Source: Pleomorphomonas sp. NRK KF1 (GTDB taxonomy: Bacteria > Pseudomonadota > Alphaproteobacteria > Rhizobiales > Pleomorphomonadaceae). Taken from it: DNA of 64,000 nt. The notes beneath the pieces were generated by a model. It was not told where the DNA came from. It saw nothing but the letters and a program-made list of their open reading frames with translations, and did not search any database. This document shows positions 11,606 through 21,076 of the stretch, piece by piece; within the stretch, counting starts at the first letter, position 1; every line of letters starts with the position of its first letter. The position numbers were made by a program, and so were the translations under genes. The stretch is taken from NCBI RefSeq assembly GCF_023721755.1, contig NZ_JAMDLH010000002.1:620001-684000 (forward strand), read 5' to 3'.

Positions 11606-12409
11606 GTGCATCACAATGACGACTTCCAGCAAGCGAAAGCATCGGCCGGACCAACCGGACGGCGCAAGGCGCTTCTCGACTATCTGCTGCCGGCAGGTTC
11701 CGCCCAGGTCGAAGAACTCGCCGACCATTTCGGTGTCAGCCGGATGACCGTCCATCGGGACCTGCGCCTTCTGGAGGAACAAGGGATCGTCCGTCGCGTC
11801 CACGGCGGCGTGACGGTCCGATCCTCCAGCCTTGCCGACAGCACCATTCTGTATCGCGCGCGCCTCGCCGACGCCGAAAAAGACGCTCTCGCCCAGGCCG
11901 CGGCGGAACTCGTCGAGCCGGGACAGGCGATCATCCTCGACGATTCGACGACCGTTGGCCATCTGGCCGCCCATCTCGTCGACTGCAAGCCGCTAACGGT
12001 GATTACCGGCAGCCTGACGATCATCGATACGCTGAAGGATGCCCCCGGCATCGAAACCATCTGCCTCGGCGGGCACTACAATGCCCGGTTCAACGCATTC
12101 TTCGGCTATCTGTGCGAGCAGGCGGTCGGCTCCCTGCGCGCCAACACCCTGTTCATGTCGACATCGACCGTGCTCGGTCTGATCGCCTTCCATCAGCAGG
12201 AAGAGGTGGTGAAGTCGAAACGCGCGTTGATGGAGGCCGCAGACCGCAAGATCCTGTTGATCGACAGCAGCAAGTTCGGCAAGACCTCACTGATCAAGCT
12301 GGCAACGCTGACCGAGTTCGATCAAGTGATCACCGATGGCGCTCTCTCGCAGGCGGATGCCGACAGCCTTCTCAAGGAGGGCGTCAAGCTCACCATCGTC
12401 GAGACTTGA
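11606..12409 (+). CDS. DeoR/GlpR-family regulator, paralogue 1
   Basis: A 267-residue sugar-phosphate-responsive regulator. The N-terminal winged helix (about residues 18-72) has the DeoR signature SAQVEELADHFGVSRMTVHR followed by EEQGIVRRVHGG. The C-terminal DeoRC sensor contains the DDSTTV and SSKFGKTSLI phosphate-sugar-binding turns. It is about three-quarters identical by eye to the regulator at 31579-32397, with matching length and no gaps over most of the alignment. It starts with GTG and faces the TpiA-like/DhaLK operon convergently. It is expected to control the polyol genes in response to a tetrulose- or pentulose-phosphate-like ligand; the ligand is inferred from context. Confidence 0.92.
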   Translation: MHHNDDFQQAKASAGPTGRRKALLDYLLPAGSAQVEELADHFGVSRMTVHRDLRLLEEQGIVRRVHGGVTVRSSSLADSTILYRARLADAEKDALAQAAAELVEPGQAIILDDSTTVGHLAAHLVDCKPLTVITGSLTIIDTLKDAPGIETICLGGHYNARFNAFFGYLCEQAVGSLRANTLFMSTSTVLGLIAFHQQEEVVKSKRALMEAADRKILLIDSSKFGKTSLIKLATLTEFDQVITDGALSQADADSLLKEGVKLTIVET

Positions 12410-12508
12410 TGGCGTTGTCGTGGGGAAAAGTTAGCGACAGGCAATGGCCCCTGGGGACGAACGGCATCGACCATTCCGGGCAAATCCGGGGGCTTCAGGC
12501 GCGCGGTT

Positions 12509-13315
12509 CTATCCGACCGCGACGGCGGAACCGGAGGCGATCCGCGCCATACGCTCTCGGGCCGCCATGGCCTTGGAAATCAATGAGGCGAAGCCAGTCG
12601 GCGACCAAGCCGCACGGCCTATGAACAGACCGTCGATCGCCGGTTCGGTGGCGAGCACGGCCGCGTTGTCGGGGTTGACGCTGCCGCCATAAAGCACCGG
12701 TACCAACGGGCCACCCAGTTCCCTGAGGGTGGCATGAAGGGCGACATGAACCTCCCGCGCTTCCTCGGCGGTCGCCGGAACGCCATCCTCGCCGATCGCC
12801 CATATTGGCTCATAGGCCACGAGACAACGGCCGACCTCACTTCCGGAAAGGCCGGAGAAGGCAAGCCTCACCTGCCGCGTTACAGCCTCCGCCGACGCAC
12901 CGGCCGCCCGCTCTTCGGCACTGTCGCCGACACAGAGCAGAGGCTTCAGGCCGTGCCGCAAGGCAGCCTTCACCTTCAGGTTGATCGTTTCGTCGGTCTC
13001 GCCGAAATACTGACGCCGTTCGGAATGACCGAGTTCGACCAGATCGATATCGAACTCATCGAGCATCGAGGCCGATATCTCGCCAGTATAGGCGCCGGCG
13101 TCGGCCCAGTGCATGTTCTGGGCGCCGAGCAGAAGAGGCGTCGTGCCGATCGCCTCCCGCGCGGCGGCCAGAGCGGTGAACGGAGGAATGACGAACAATG
13201 CGCAGCCCCCCCCGGTGATGGCTGGCAAACGTGTCTTTAGGTCGGCAATGTAGCGCCGGGTTTCGGCAACCGTCTTGTTCATCTTCCAGCCGGTGCCGAT
13301 CCAGAATGTGCTCAC
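12509..13315 (-). CDS. TpiA-like isomerase, probable L-erythrulose-1-phosphate isomerase (LerI/EryH type)
   Basis: The 268-residue TIM barrel keeps all triose-phosphate-isomerase catalytic residues: Lys11 in WKMNK, His near 97 in ELGHSERR, Glu near 168 in AYEPIWAIGE, and the YGGSV phosphate loop. The opening STFWIGTGWKMNK resembles the TpiA2/EryH branch rather than glycolytic TpiA. EryH (Brucella) and LerI (M. smegmatis) isomerise four-carbon ketose phosphates. The GTG start at 13315 is preceded by GGAGG. It is third in an operon with DhaK and DhaL, exactly the partner expected for a kinase making erythrulose phosphate. A glycolytic role cannot be fully excluded. Confidence 0.85.
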   Translation of the reverse strand: MSTFWIGTGWKMNKTVAETRRYIADLKTRLPAITGGGCALFVIPPFTALAAAREAIGTTPLLLGAQNMHWADAGAYTGEISASMLDEFDIDLVELGHSERRQYFGETDETINLKVKAALRHGLKPLLCVGDSAEERAAGASAEAVTRQVRLAFSGLSGSEVGRCLVAYEPIWAIGEDGVPATAEEAREVHVALHATLRELGGPLVPVLYGGSVNPDNAAVLATEPAIDGLFIGRAAWSPTGFASLISKAMAARERMARIASGSAVAVG

Positions 13316-13420
13316 CTCAGCCTCCGCTTCACGGCGGCGAAGGTCATGAGCCCTCGTGCACCGCTCTTCATGCCGGACCACCGTCGGCCCCTCGCCAACC
13401 ATCATTACCGTCGTGGCCGC

Positions 13421-14053
13421 TCACGCGGCAATATAGTCGCGCATTGCTTCAAGGATCAGCGACATCGAGACGGCCCCGGGATCGGGATGCCCCAGCGACC
13501 GCTCACCAAGGGTCCTTGCCTTGCCGGTGGTGGCGATCATGTCCTTGGTCGCCTCGACGCCTCCCTTGGCAGCTTTCGTCGCCTCTGTGACGACGTCCAC
13601 CAGACCGCGCGCGATCGCAGCTTCCGAAGCGGCAGCGGCCGGCGCCAAGGCATCGATCATGGTCTTCTGACCGGGCTGGGCGGCGCCTCGCTTTTCGACG
13701 CCTTCAAGCCCCTTCACGAGGAAGCCGGCGAAGCCTTCGGCATCGAGAACCGTGCGCTCGTCAAAAGCCGTACTGCCGGAGCGAAACATGGTTCCGAAAA
13801 TGGCGCCGGCGGCGCCACCCGTCTTGGCCATGATCGCCGTGCCGGCCGCCTTGAACACGGTCGCCACGGAAACGGGTTCGGTTGCGGCCATGGCCTCTTC
13901 GACAGCGGAGAAGCCGCGCCGCATGCCAATGCCATGATCGCCGTCGCCGATCGCCTGATCGACCTGGGTCAGCATGTCCACATTGGCGACGATGTGCCTG
14001 GCAACGGCCGATAGCATGTCGCGCGCCTCAGCCGGTGTAAGTGTATCGTGCAT
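13421..14053 (-). CDS. DhaL-type kinase subunit 1 (ADP/ATP-binding)
   Basis: The 210-residue helical-barrel protein matches DhaL, the nucleotide-binding subunit of dihydroxyacetone-type kinases. The Mg-nucleotide motif IGDGDHGIGMRRGF (about residues 35-48) and the C-terminal HPDPGA motif are present. ATG at 14053 is chosen over the overlapping TTG at 14059 because GAGG lies 8 nt upstream. It pairs with DhaK (14056-15060). No DhaM phosphotransfer protein is nearby, so the kinase probably uses ATP directly. With the downstream LerI-like isomerase, phosphorylation of erythrulose is more likely than of dihydroxyacetone. Confidence 0.88.
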   Translation of the reverse strand: MHDTLTPAEARDMLSAVARHIVANVDMLTQVDQAIGDGDHGIGMRRGFSAVEEAMAATEPVSVATVFKAAGTAIMAKTGGAAGAIFGTMFRSGSTAFDERTVLDAEGFAGFLVKGLEGVEKRGAAQPGQKTMIDALAPAAAASEAAIARGLVDVVTEATKAAKGGVEATKDMIATTGKARTLGERSLGHPDPGAVSMSLILEAMRDYIAA

Positions 14054-14055
14054 GG

Positions 14056-15060
14056 TCAAGACCTCGAGTAGGCGAAGGAATGAGCCGGCATGTCCAGATA
14101 GCGCTTCAGCTCATCGTCGAGCTTCATCAGGGTGATCGACAGACCGGCCATCTCCTGGCAGGTCAGGAATGAGCCAACGTCCGTCCGGTGAACGGAAATT
14201 CCACGCTGAGCGAGAACCTGATGCACCTTGCGGGTGACGATCAGCATCTCCATGCAGGTCGTCGCACCGAGGTTGTTCACGAGAACGGCAACCTCATCGC
14301 CCGACGAAAATGGCAGGTCGGCGAGAATGCGATCGGTCATTTCCTCGGCGATGGCGTCCGCGTCGGTGATCTTGCGGCGAGCAATACCCGGTTCGCCGTG
14401 CGCGCCCATGCCGATCTCGATCTCGTCCTCGGGCAGCTCGAAGGTCCGTTCCCCGGTCTCGGGAATAGAACCGGCCGCAAGGGCAACGCCCATCGAGCGC
14501 GTATTGTCGCGCGCTTTCACGGCGACGCGGTACACATCATCTAGGTCTTTCAGCTCGGCTGCAGCGCCACCGGCCACCTTGATGACGAAGAAGTCGCCGG
14601 CGATACCACGCCGGTCGGTGATGCGGTCGAGGGGCGCGGCGGCGACATCGTCCCATACGCGCACGGTGCGGGTGACGATGCCCGCTTCTTCGGCAAGTTC
14701 GGCGGCAATGTCGAAGTTCATGTTGTCGCCGGCATAGTTGCCATAAACCATCAGCACGCCCCGACCACGGTCCACGGCGGCCAACGTGTCGAGCACGAGA
14801 TCGGGCGTCGGCGCGGCAAACACTTCGCCACAGGGCGCGCCGTCGGCGAGATTGGGGCCAACGAAGCCCGGGAACATCGGTTCGTGCCCGCTGCCGCCAC
14901 CGATCAGCAGCGCCACCTTGTCCTCGGCGAGTTTCGTGCGCACAACGGCGTTGCGATCATCAAGGCGGCGCAGATCGCCACCAGAGGCAGCAACCAGCCC
15001 ATCGATGAGCTCGGTGACGACGTTCACCGGATTATTGAGCAGTTTCTTCGGCTTGCCCAT
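14056..15060 (-). CDS. DhaK-type kinase subunit 1 (ketose-binding), probable erythrulose kinase
   Basis: The 334-residue DhaK subunit binds the ketose covalently through a histidine, here His221 in GMGAHGEPG. Other family features are the GGGSGHEP phosphate loop (about residues 53-60) and GNYAGDNMNF. The ATG at 15060 has GGGAGG 6 nt upstream; the longer frame upstream is not supported. It is the first gene of the operon DhaK-DhaL-TpiA-like. Known DhaK/L relatives include erythrulose kinases LerK and DerK of M. smegmatis, and the neighbouring four-carbon isomerase favours such a role. It shares its control region with a divergent xylitol-type dehydrogenase. Confidence 0.88.
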   Translation of the reverse strand: MGKPKKLLNNPVNVVTELIDGLVAASGGDLRRLDDRNAVVRTKLAEDKVALLIGGGSGHEPMFPGFVGPNLADGAPCGEVFAAPTPDLVLDTLAAVDRGRGVLMVYGNYAGDNMNFDIAAELAEEAGIVTRTVRVWDDVAAAPLDRITDRRGIAGDFFVIKVAGGAAAELKDLDDVYRVAVKARDNTRSMGVALAAGSIPETGERTFELPEDEIEIGMGAHGEPGIARRKITDADAIAEEMTDRILADLPFSSGDEVAVLVNNLGATTCMEMLIVTRKVHQVLAQRGISVHRTDVGSFLTCQEMAGLSITLMKLDDELKRYLDMPAHSFAYSRS

Positions 15061-15528
15061 GCCGGACCTCCCATTTTCATTATGCGGCCGGAAAAGCCCG
15101 AAGGGCGCCGGTCGGGTTGGGGCAATAGGGCCATTCGAATGGGCATATGTCAATGACAATTTCACGATTCTGTTATTTTGCTACCTGATATGTGTTTATT
15201 TTTGCGCTCAATATCATGCAACTCATCACCTAGATCAGCAGGCAATCACCCCCTCACGATGCCAAGCCCCTTTTGAAGAGCTGCGTACTCCCGTTGTTTT
15301 TAAAGTATTTTATCGGACTTAACCGGCAAATTTTGCACGGTTCGCCCTGAAACAAGCGGCAGTCAATCGTCGCAGCTGACGGCTTGCTCGTCGCGATCAT
15401 AAATGTTATCAAATGATCACAGATCATGATGCCTCGTAACGAGCCCTGGAGAGCAAGGCGACCTGGCGGGCACGGATCGGGCCGCACGGCGCGTAGCGCC
15501 GCGTATACAAAGGTGGAGGAGAGGAAAC
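15061..15528. promoter_or_regulatory. Divergent control region of DhaK1 and xylitol-type dehydrogenase
   Basis: The 468 bases are AT-rich around 15130-15440. On the minus strand TTGACA (15148-15153) and CCTATT (15124-15129) lie 18 bp apart, matching the TTGAC-N18 layout of both ABC-operon promoters. The decamer CTGTTATTTT at 15170-15179 is one of six YWGWTATTTT sites in this region. On the plus side, ATGTTATC and TGATCACAGATCATGA near 15402-15428 could bind the SorC regulator. No gene is seen. Confidence 0.6.
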
Positions 15529-16563
15529 ATGAAAGCGCTTGTTCTCGAGGAGATCGGCAAGATCCGGCTACGGGACATCGATATGCCGACCACGCCCGGA
15601 CCGGACGACGTCAAGATCGCCATGAAGAACGTCGGCATCTGTGGCAGCGACGTCCATTTCTACGAGTACGGCAACATCGGTCCGTTCGTTGTCAAGGAGC
15701 CGATGGTTCTCGGTCATGAGGGCGCGGGCGTCGTTGTGGCAGTAGGAGCCAACGTCACGTCGTTCAAGGTCGGCGACAAGGTCTGCATGGAGCCGGGCAT
15801 TCCCGACTGGACATCCAGGGCCTCGCGCATGGGGCTCTACAATCTCGACCCGGCCGTGCGCTTCTGGGCAACGCCGCCGGTTCACGGCTGCCTGGCACCG
15901 GAGGTCGTTCATCCGGCCAACCTTACCTTCAAGCTGCCGGACAACGTGAGCCTGGCCGAGGGCGCCATGGTCGAGCCACTGGCCGTGGGCATGCAAGCGG
16001 CCACCAAGGCGCGCATCCAGCCGGGCGCGACGGCGGCGGTCATCGGGTCGGGAACGATCGGCATCATGACCGCGCTGTCAGCCGTCGCTGCCGGCTGCTC
16101 CGACGTTTTCGTCATCGATATCCAGCAGGAGAAGCTCGACGTCGCCGCCAAGTATCCGGCACTGACGCCGGTCAACCTCTCCAAGGAAGACGCCGTCGCT
16201 CGGGTTCGGAACGCTACCGGCGGCTGGGGCGTGGATGCCGTCTTCGAGGCGAGCGGCAGCATGAAGGCCTATGACACGCTGTTCGACTACGCGTGCCCTG
16301 GTGGCTGCGCGGTGCTGGTGGGCATGCCGGCGAAGCCGGTGGCTTACGACGTCGTCGCCGGACAGGCCAAGGAACTGCGCGTCGAGCACGTGTTCCGCTA
16401 CGCCAACATCTACGACCGCGCGATCAACCTGCTCGCCTCGGGCAAGATCGACGTCAAGCCTCTGATCTCGAAGTATTACTCGTTCGAGCAGGCGGTCGAG
16501 GCGTTCGAGTTCGCGGCCAAGGCCCCCGCCAACGTCATCAAGACGCAGATCGTCTTCGGTTGA
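15529..16563 (+). CDS. Xylitol dehydrogenase-type zinc alcohol dehydrogenase
   Basis: A 344-residue medium-chain dehydrogenase closely resembling bacterial NAD-dependent xylitol dehydrogenases (D-xylulose reductases). Catalytic zinc ligands are Cys38 ([10 protein letters not shown]) and His63-Glu64 (LGHEGAG). The four-cysteine structural zinc lobe is absent, its place taken by [19 protein letters not shown] as in this subfamily. The Rossmann motif is GSGTIGI. It should oxidise a secondary alcohol of xylitol or a related polyol such as threitol to the 2-ketose. GGAGGAGAGG precedes the ATG. It is divergent from DhaK1 and convergent with the SorC regulator, so it probably belongs to the same regulon. 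Confidence 0.88.
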   Translation: MKALVLEEIGKIRLRDIDMPTTPGPDDVKIAMKNVGICGSDVHFYEYGNIGPFVVKEPMVLGHEGAGVVVAVGANVTSFKVGDKVCMEPGIPDWTSRASRMGLYNLDPAVRFWATPPVHGCLAPEVVHPANLTFKLPDNVSLAEGAMVEPLAVGMQAATKARIQPGATAAVIGSGTIGIMTALSAVAAGCSDVFVIDIQQEKLDVAAKYPALTPVNLSKEDAVARVRNATGGWGVDAVFEASGSMKAYDTLFDYACPGGCAVLVGMPAKPVAYDVVAGQAKELRVEHVFRYANIYDRAINLLASGKIDVKPLISKYYSFEQAVEAFEFAAKAPANVIKTQIVFG

Positions 16564-16569
16564 AGCAAC

Positions 16570-16597
16570 GCCGCCGGATCCCTTAAGACCCGGCGGC
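16570..16597. terminator. Hairpin between convergent dehydrogenase and SorC genes
   Basis: An 8-bp GC-only stem (GCCGCCGG / CCGGCGGC) with a 12-nt loop fills the 37-bp gap between two convergent genes. It could act on either strand, although no T run follows. Confidence 0.6.
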
Positions 16598-16600
16598 TCC

Positions 16601-17605
16601 TCACTGTGGCTGTTGCCCCGTTGCTAGCCGCTGCGCCCGCTGCCGGCGCTTGCTGGTCGCATCGTCAAGGGCAAGGACAGTGTGTGCGTTGGCCGAGCTT
16701 GTCGCCAAGGTATTGACGACGCCGGTCCTGAGCGCACCGAGAATTCCCGCCGCCTTGGTATTCTCGCTGGCAATGGCGACGACATTGGGAATTCGCCCGA
16801 GCTCGCCGACCGTCAGGCCAATGATGCGTCCCTGCATCGGCGTACGCGACTGATTGCCCTCGATGTCGATGAAATCGTAGCCCATCAGATCGCCGATGGT
16901 TCCCGACAAGCGAGCCTCGACGATTTCCTGCGGCGAGAACCATCCCATGCGAACCATGTTGCTGTCCTCGCTGAGATCGCCGACGCCGATCAACGCGATG
17001 TCGGCGCGCCGCGCCCGGTCGAGTGTCTGCTTGATGGTGTCGTTCTTGAGCAGGGCTGCACGAATATCCGGGTTGGCGACCAGGGCCGGCGCGTAGAGGG
17101 TTTCGCTTTCGCCACCGAAGCGGGAGGCGAGGCGCCGACAGATGTGGTCGGGGTTCATGAACTCCCCGGCCCTCAGAGAACCACCGATCGCCGACACGAA
17201 GGTGACTGCCTTCTGTGTCGGGGCGAAGATGTTGTCGGCCACTGCGCCGACATTGCGCCCCATGCCAACAGCCACGATCATGCCGTCGAGCAGCATCTTG
17301 TCGAGATAGTTGGCCACCAGATTGGCAAGCGCCGATCTCTGGGCGTCCGGGTCGCGGTTGTCGGCGGCGATCAAGACCCGGTCGACGCCGAAACGCTTCA
17401 CGAACTCCTGTTCAAGCCTCAGGCTGAGCGATGGATGAGTTCGCACAGCGATCTCGACGATGCCTTCCTCGCGCGCTTGGCGCAGCAGGCGGCCAATCTT
17501 GGCGCGCGACATGTGATACTTGCGAGAAAGCGCCTCCTGGGTCTCCTCCTCCAGGTAGTAGGCTGCGGCGATTTCGGTCAGGATGGTCAGATCCGTGTCG
17601 TTCAT
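16601..17605 (-). CDS. SorC/DeoR-type sugar-binding transcriptional regulator (EryD-like)
   Basis: The 334-residue protein belongs to the SorC family (as do EryD and DalR), polyol or sugar-phosphate-responsive regulators. The N-terminal helix-turn-helix has AAYYLEEETQEALSRKYHMS followed by IGRLLRQAREEGIVEIAV (about residues 10-55). The sugar-phosphate isomerase-like effector domain shows VGMGRNVGAVADN, VSAIGGSLRAGEF and GVGDLSEDSNMVRMGWF. The ATG at 17605 is used; a start 14 codons upstream is possible. It sits next to the xylitol-type dehydrogenase. In rhizobial and Brucella erythritol loci a SorC regulator controls the catabolic genes, so this is a good candidate local regulator. Confidence 0.9.
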   Translation of the reverse strand: MNDTDLTILTEIAAAYYLEEETQEALSRKYHMSRAKIGRLLRQAREEGIVEIAVRTHPSLSLRLEQEFVKRFGVDRVLIAADNRDPDAQRSALANLVANYLDKMLLDGMIVAVGMGRNVGAVADNIFAPTQKAVTFVSAIGGSLRAGEFMNPDHICRRLASRFGGESETLYAPALVANPDIRAALLKNDTIKQTLDRARRADIALIGVGDLSEDSNMVRMGWFSPQEIVEARLSGTIGDLMGYDFIDIEGNQSRTPMQGRIIGLTVGELGRIPNVVAIASENTKAAGILGALRTGVVNTLATSSANAHTVLALDDATSKRRQRAQRLATGQQPQ

Positions 17606-17770
17606 GATCTCCCGCTCGCCCCGTTGCGCCAACGACGGAACCTGCATGCTCCTCTGGCGTCAAGACAACCGAACGGCCGATCGACCATAGGCCGATCGGC
17701 TCGCTCGAACAGTGGTTTAGCATATGGGCGAGGTGCGATCAGCCCCGTCGACCGGCGTAGATCGACGACG

Positions 17771-19465
17771 TCACGCCGCCCGTATCTCCTCGACGAAGCT
17801 GCACACTTCCTCCCCGAGCTGGGCAGACTGCCGCTTCAGCTCTTCGGAAACCGTAAGCACATGCCGCGCTGCCGTGTCGGTGAGTTGTGACGATACGCCG
17901 ACCTTCTCCATGATCGTCGTCACTTGCGAGGCGGCTTCGGCGGCGAGCTGGGTACTGCGGGCAATCTCGGCAGTGGCCGAGCCCTGTTCCTCGACGGCGG
18001 ACGCAATCGACTGGGACGACAGCTCGATGCTGGCCAGCGTCTCGACGATGCCTGCCATTGCCCGCTCCGCCGTATCGGTCGCCGCCTTGATCTCACCGAT
18101 CTTGCCGCCGATCTTCTCGGTTGCGCCGGTCGTCTGGTTGGCCAGCTCCTTGACCTCGGCGGCGACGATCGCAAAACCCCGCCCGGCCTCTCCGGCCCTG
18201 GCCGCTTCGATGGCGGCGTTGAGGGCCAAGAGGTTGGTCTGCGAGGCGATATCGCTGATCATGCTGACGACCTCGCCGATCTCGTGCACCGCCGTCGACA
18301 GTACCCTGACACTGGAGGCGCTACCGCGCGCCTCTTCCGCCGCCCGGCTTGCCGTTACCGATGAACGCTCGACCAGGGACGCGATCTCCTGGATGGAAGC
18401 GGCCAGTTCCTCGGCGCTGGCGGCCACGGCATGCACGTTCTGCGAAGCGTGATCGGCGGACGACGAGCCCTCCTGTCCCTGCCGCGCCGTGTCGCCGGCC
18501 GTCTCCGTGAGGTTGTTGGCCGAATCCGCCAATGTCATCGACGAAGCACCAAAACCGGACACCATCTCCTGCGTCCGTTCGACGAAGCGCTCGGCAAGCC
18601 TTGCGCGCTCGGCAATGACCGCCTGGTGACGCGCGTCGGTTTCCTTTTGGGCAGCGCGCTCGGCCACGCCGGCGGCCAGAGCCCGGCGCAGAGCCTCGAG
18701 ACTGTCGGCAAGCGCACCCACCTCGTCCTTGCGCCCATCGAGCGGGATGGAAACATCGTAGTTGCCCCCCTCGATTTCGGCCATCATCCCGAGTAGCCGG
18801 CGCAGCGGCTTCGATACCGTCTGGCTCATGAAGCCGATCCCGACAGCCATTACGATAATGACCGCGAGAAGCGTCCCTCCGGCGGAAAACCCGATCGAGA
18901 GCCAGGAGTAGGCATTGCTAGCCTTTGACTCGGCCCGCACGTCCTTGAGCAAAAGATCGTTGAAACGGACAGCCGTGGCTTGGGTCTTCTCGATGGCCGG
19001 CGTGCAAGACTTCAGCATGTCGTCGACCGCCGCGTCGATCTGCTTGCGATCGGACGACATCAGCCTCTCCATGACACTGCCACAAGTCTCCAGGAAAACC
19101 TTGTCGAGGTTCGACCGGATGGCCTTCAGCTCCACTGCCTTGGCCGGCAGGGCCTTGGCAGCGGAGTCGATATACTTGTTGAAGTTGGAGCGGCTGGTTG
19201 TGCGCAACATCGCAGCTTGCTGGATCTGCTCCGGCGTCGATGCGGCCGCATTCTGATACATGGATGTTACGATGTCGGAGATCGCCCGATTGGCGCGACC
19301 GACATAGTCGGCGGCTGCCACCGAGCCGTTGAGCAGGTCCGAATAGCGCTGGTCGACCATCAGCATGTTGACCGACGAGTAACCGCTGCCGAGCAGCGCC
19401 ATCACGCCCAGCATCCCGACCAACAAGTTGGTCTTGAGCATTAGCGAGGCATTGACGATTCTCAT
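17771..19465 (-). CDS. Methyl-accepting chemotaxis protein, 4HB-type sensor
   Basis: The 564-residue chemoreceptor has an N-terminal membrane anchor (about residues 8-30), a mostly helical periplasmic domain of roughly 155 residues ([20 protein letters not shown] onward) typical of four-helix-bundle sensors, a second membrane segment ([12 protein letters not shown]), HAMP, and a signalling hairpin [20 protein letters not shown]. The ATG at 19465 follows GGAAGGGGAAA. It lies between the SorC regulator and an ABC importer for sugars, so it might mediate taxis to the imported polyol, directly or through the periplasmic binding protein; this is inferred only from position. Confidence 0.92.
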   Translation of the reverse strand: MRIVNASLMLKTNLLVGMLGVMALLGSGYSSVNMLMVDQRYSDLLNGSVAAADYVGRANRAISDIVTSMYQNAAASTPEQIQQAAMLRTTSRSNFNKYIDSAAKALPAKAVELKAIRSNLDKVFLETCGSVMERLMSSDRKQIDAAVDDMLKSCTPAIEKTQATAVRFNDLLLKDVRAESKASNAYSWLSIGFSAGGTLLAVIIVMAVGIGFMSQTVSKPLRRLLGMMAEIEGGNYDVSIPLDGRKDEVGALADSLEALRRALAAGVAERAAQKETDARHQAVIAERARLAERFVERTQEMVSGFGASSMTLADSANNLTETAGDTARQGQEGSSSADHASQNVHAVAASAEELAASIQEIASLVERSSVTASRAAEEARGSASSVRVLSTAVHEIGEVVSMISDIASQTNLLALNAAIEAARAGEAGRGFAIVAAEVKELANQTTGATEKIGGKIGEIKAATDTAERAMAGIVETLASIELSSQSIASAVEEQGSATAEIARSTQLAAEAASQVTTIMEKVGVSSQLTDTAARHVLTVSEELKRQSAQLGEEVCSFVEEIRAA

Positions 19466-20027
19466 GACTTTCCCCTTCCAGAACCGGTTTTCCCTTCCCG
19501 AGATCGGCTCTCCGCCGCCGCCCGCAGTACGGAGCCGCGAGCCGTCGCTCTGCCCTCCTTCCACCAGAACCGGCCCGACGACTTGGCTCTATCCCCTGAT
19601 GGAACGCGGGAAGCGACACCAGGCAGCATCGGACGTTCCATACCCTCTCGGGCAGAGCGCCTCTCAAACGTCACTTCATTTTCGATAATATGACCACGAG
19701 TCTTGATATACTTCTAACGTCAATGCCACATATGCCTATTTCATATCGTCAAATCACCCCCGCGAAGCTCAGCACCGACCCGAACGAAAAAAGGCCCGCA
19801 TCGCGCTGGCGATGCGGGCAAGACCCTGCTTTCGGCCATGTTGCAAACCGCACACCTCGGCGGCGCGGCCGTTGCCGACTTGACTGCCTGCGGCTTCACC
19901 GTCGTCCATTCGGGGGAGCAAATGCCAACGGGGCCGGACGGCCGAAAAGCGGGGCGTCTCGTCCTCGAAGCCTCCGGTCGTGTGGCGATTTTTCGCTCGC
20001 ACTCGACCGGAGAGCAACGTTGCCGAG
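19466..20027. other. Intergenic region with ABC-operon terminator
   Basis: These 560 bases hold the chemoreceptor promoter (AT-rich stretch near 19680-19760) and the terminator of the leftward ABC operon at 19785-19819. The remaining 200 bases up to the binding-protein stop codon show no supported gene. Confidence 0.5.
19785..19819 (-). terminator. Rho-independent terminator of the first polyol ABC operon
   Basis: Read on the minus strand, an 11-bp perfect stem (GCCCGCATCGC / GCGATGCGGGC) with a 4-nt loop is followed by CC and a run of six T. It is about 210 bases beyond the binding-protein stop codon. Confidence 0.88.
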
Positions 20028-20975
20028 TTACTCGGACAGCACGAAGGGCGAGGTCATCTTGTCGACGTTGTCCTTGGTGATCAGGAAGCAGTCGTAGAGC
20101 TGCTTCTCGGTGTCGACGCCGGTCTTGCCGGTCTTGATGAAGTTGTCGGCCTGTTCGACTGCCTTCTGGGAGAAGGTCGCCACCGGCTGAAGGACGGTGT
20201 ACTGCAGCTCGCCCGCCTTGATGGCGGCAACCGCGTCGGGCGATCCGTCGAAACCACCCACCTTCACCTGGTCGAGCTTGCCGGCTTCCTTGAGGGCAGC
20301 CACCGCGCCGAGCGCCATCTCGTCGTTGCCAGAGATCACGCCGATGATATCGGGATGAGCCTGCAGCAGCGACTGCATCTTCTTGTAGCCCTGGGCGCGG
20401 TCCCAGTTGGCCACTTCGCGGCCGACCTTGATGAGATCGGGATACTGGGTCAGCACGGTCTCGTAGCCGTTCGAGCGCGTGGCGGCGTTGTTGTCGGCCG
20501 GGTTGCCGAACAGTTCGACGTAGTTGCCCGACTCGCCGACCATCTGCACCCACTGCTGGGCCCCGACGGCCGCGCCCTGAGCGTTGTTGGAGACCAACTG
20601 CGCCTTGGCGAGACCTTCCTGGTTGATCTCGGCGTTCACCAGGAACACGGGAATGTTGGCGGCGACCGCCTTCTTGACGGCCCCCACCGAACCGTCAGCA
20701 TTGGCCGGATCGAGGATGATGGCCACCGACTTGTTGGTGATCGCGGTATCGATCAGCGTGCTTTCGGTATTGGTGTCACCCTTGTGAGCGGCGACGTTGG
20801 CGGTGTAGCCGAGCTTCTCGGCCGTTGCCTTGGCAACCTCACCCTCGGTGAACCAATAAGGATTGGCGGGATCGGTCACGATGATGGAGATAAGGCCGTC
20901 GGCATAGGCATAGCCGGCCATCATCGGAGTCACGGCAGCTGCGGCCAGGAGCACGCGGCGGAAGGCGTTAGGCAT
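20028..20975 (-). CDS. Sugar/polyol ABC transporter, periplasmic binding protein 1
   Basis: The 315-residue protein is a type I (RbsB-like) periplasmic binding protein. The ATG at 20975 (GGGAGAGAAAC upstream) gives a signal peptide ending near MMAGYAYA-DG. The mature part has the pattern IIVTDPANPYWFTEGEVAKA, AIILDPANADGSVGAVKKA, and SGNDEMALGAVAALKEAGK, with VGGFDGSPDAVAAIKAGE in the second lobe. It is last in the order DUF2291, ATPase, permease, binding protein. Tetritol or another polyol is the most likely ligand given the neighbourhood, but specificity cannot be read from sequence. Confidence 0.92.
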   Translation of the reverse strand: MPNAFRRVLLAAAAVTPMMAGYAYADGLISIIVTDPANPYWFTEGEVAKATAEKLGYTANVAAHKGDTNTESTLIDTAITNKSVAIILDPANADGSVGAVKKAVAANIPVFLVNAEINQEGLAKAQLVSNNAQGAAVGAQQWVQMVGESGNYVELFGNPADNNAATRSNGYETVLTQYPDLIKVGREVANWDRAQGYKKMQSLLQAHPDIIGVISGNDEMALGAVAALKEAGKLDQVKVGGFDGSPDAVAAIKAGELQYTVLQPVATFSQKAVEQADNFIKTGKTGVDTEKQLYDCFLITKDNVDKMTSPFVLSE

Positions 20976-21076
20976 GTTTCTCTCCCTAGGTTGTTTCTCG
21001 CGCCAGACAGGCGACGAAGCTTTCCGCCCAGGCATTTTCCTCCGGCCTGGAGCAGAGAAGAGCGGAAGGACGACGG

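Noticed and set aside
12509-13315. Housekeeping glycolytic triosephosphate isomerase
   Set aside because: Catalytic residues fit, but the operon with DhaK/DhaL and the N-terminal sequence favour the EryH/LerI branch; the alternative is kept as a caveat.
13421-15060. Phosphotransferase-dependent dihydroxyacetone kinase (DhaKLM)
   Set aside because: No DhaM or PTS protein is near either DhaKL pair, so a phosphotransferase-coupled enzyme is not supported.
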